From the NCBI RefSeq assembly GCF_005870035.1, contig NZ_SWJG01000001.1, positions 372,001-436,000 on the forward strand: a stretch of 64,000 nt of DNA, in the 5' to 3' direction. This DNA comes from Spirosoma lacussanchae. GTDB lineage: Bacteria; Bacteroidota; Bacteroidia; Cytophagales; Spirosomataceae. Shown piece by piece: positions 63,398-64,000 of the stretch. Within the stretch, counting starts at the first letter, position 1, and every line of letters begins with the position of its first letter. Made by a program: the position numbers and the translations under genes. The notes under the pieces were generated by a model. It was not told the origin of the DNA, did no database searches, and saw only the letters and a program-made list of their open reading frames with translations.

Positions 63398-63429
63398 CAA
63401 ATATAGCAGGCTGCTGATTGGTTTTGCAA
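63398..63429 (-). promoter_or_regulatory. Promoter of tRNA-Val
   Basis: Minus strand TATATTTG (63398-63405) is an exact TAnnTTTG, with a TTG 21 bases upstream (63427-63429). It lies 36 bases before the tRNA. Confidence 0.75.
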
Positions 63430-63549
63430 GTGATGACTCAAAAAAAGTTGAAAAAAATAGGCCCTGCCAGACGCAGGAGCCGCTAACGGGCTGAAAATAA
63501 GCCGGGCAGGTCAGCCAAAAAGGAATGAAGAAAATTGCGTTTATCCTGG

Positions 63550-63580
63550 AAAAAGGCTGTCCCATACAATAAGCCTTTTT
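63550..63580. terminator. Orphan terminator-like hairpin
   Basis: A 9-bp stem (63550-63558 with 63572-63580) flanked by A and T runs, so it could work in both directions. No gene ends beside it; the next gene starts at 63645. Confidence 0.6.
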
Positions 63581-63611
63581 GTATACTAAGACTTCAGGAT
63601 TATTATAGTTG

Positions 63612-63619
63612 TAGGTTTG
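63612..63619 (+). promoter_or_regulatory. Candidate -7 element (TAGGTTTG) for the response regulator
   Basis: Exact TAnnTTTG, 25 bases before the ATG at 63645, without a clear -33 TTG. Confidence 0.5.
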
Positions 63620-63644
63620 AGTAGTTATATCGAACCACGAGCCA

Positions 63645-64000
63645 ATGACCTCAACCTCAACTAAAACTACCCGTAAAAAGAAAGCGCCCCCCGCAACGAT
63701 CCTGGTCGTTGAAGATAACCCGGACCAGTGGGGGCTGATTCGGTGGGCGTTACAAAAGCAACTGCCTGAGGTAGAACCCGTCTGGCTGACTAATATAGCC
63801 CAAACCCTGGCCTACCTGGATGCCTGCTCCGCATCGGCCGAACAGTTTCCGAAACTGGTGCTGCTGGATCTGTACCTGCCCCGGCGCGACGACGGCTGGC
63901 AGTTGCTCGAACTGATAAAAACCCACCACACCTACCGACTGATGCCGGTCGTGATTATGAGCCATTCTGACCGGGCCGAAGATATCGAGGAGTCGTACGT
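63645..64000 (+). CDS. Response regulator, CheY-like (partial at window end)
   Basis: 118 codons visible from ATG 63645, cut by the right edge. After a basic N-terminal tail (TKTTRKKKAPPA) come ILVVEDN (18-24), phospho-acceptor Asp in LVLLDLYLPRRDDG (about 69), and VVIMSHSDRAEDIE (about 103-116). The RRDDG insertion and long spacing resemble the Rcp1-type regulators used with phytochrome-like kinases. The switch Lys would lie just outside the window. Confidence 0.9.
   Translation, partial: MTSTSTKTTRKKKAPPATILVVEDNPDQWGLIRWALQKQLPEVEPVWLTNIAQTLAYLDACSASAEQFPKLVLLDLYLPRRDDGWQLLELIKTHHTYRLMPVVIMSHSDRAEDIEESY

Overview
The window looks like chromosome of a Bacteroidota member of the Cytophagales, most likely the Spirosoma/Fibrella group (Spirosomaceae). 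The reasons are a GC-rich sequence with Bacteroidota-type -7 elements (TAnnTTTG) before several genes, a C-terminal type IX secretion (T9SS) sorting domain, a DUF5606 protein, a Tgt without the usual zinc cysteines, and a TonB-type receptor of the outer-membrane beta-barrel family. The genus is inferred from gene content only.

About half of the window is surface-polysaccharide machinery, in three blocks. Block A (1-3456, minus) is a response regulator, a receiver-like/sugar-transferase fusion, a GT2 and a GT4 (cut by the window edge), in one tight operon. Block B (17024-31323, plus) has a short Wzz/GumC-like chain-length protein, a UDP-sugar dehydrogenase, a CgeB-like glycosyltransferase, a Wzy-like membrane protein, three GT4 enzymes, a Gfo/Idh/MocA oxidoreductase, WecB, an alcohol-dehydrogenase/Gfo-Idh fusion and a heparinase II/III-family protein. 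Many of these genes overlap by 4-7 bases. WecB plus the dehydrogenase suggest a UDP-ManNAcA-type precursor. Block C (48696-61790, plus) has a T9SS-exported beta-helix protein, an unrecognised protein, a glycosyltransferase, a half-length TolC-like protein, a Wzc-like co-polymerase with a degenerate kinase domain, a Wzy/O-antigen ligase, an alpha-1,2-fucosyltransferase-like GT11, a Wzx flippase and a secreted GH5-like glycosidase. No Wza-type export protein is seen.

Between the blocks lie ordinary genes. 3910-12464 holds a small unknown gene, an AraC regulator divergent from a phytanoyl-CoA dioxygenase, a UPF0303 protein, a large secreted VWA protein with an internal duplication, a DUF1593 secreted protein and a zeta-toxin-like gene with a small partner. 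12835-16931 holds tRNA-Asn, a PH-like small protein, rsmG, a processive-type GT2 and tgt. 31398-47012 holds a periplasmic thioredoxin, engB, a DUF5606 protein, pyruvate kinase, a LytS/LytTR pair, a TonB-dependent receptor, priA, a large SdrD-like secreted protein and a YpdA-like reductase. A ThuA protein precedes block C. Bestrophin, tRNA-Val and a partial response regulator close the window.

The non-coding DNA is also structured. There are perfect or near-perfect hairpins with 18-23 bp stems and 15-20 base loops at 3819-3872, 12610-12673 and 36974-37034, a 248-bp repeat-rich inverted element at 15536-15783, and a tandem palindromic repeat at 39567-39835. The points most worth a second look are the half-TolC/degenerate-Wzc export pair, the receiver-fused sugar transferase, the zeta-like pair and these intergenic elements.
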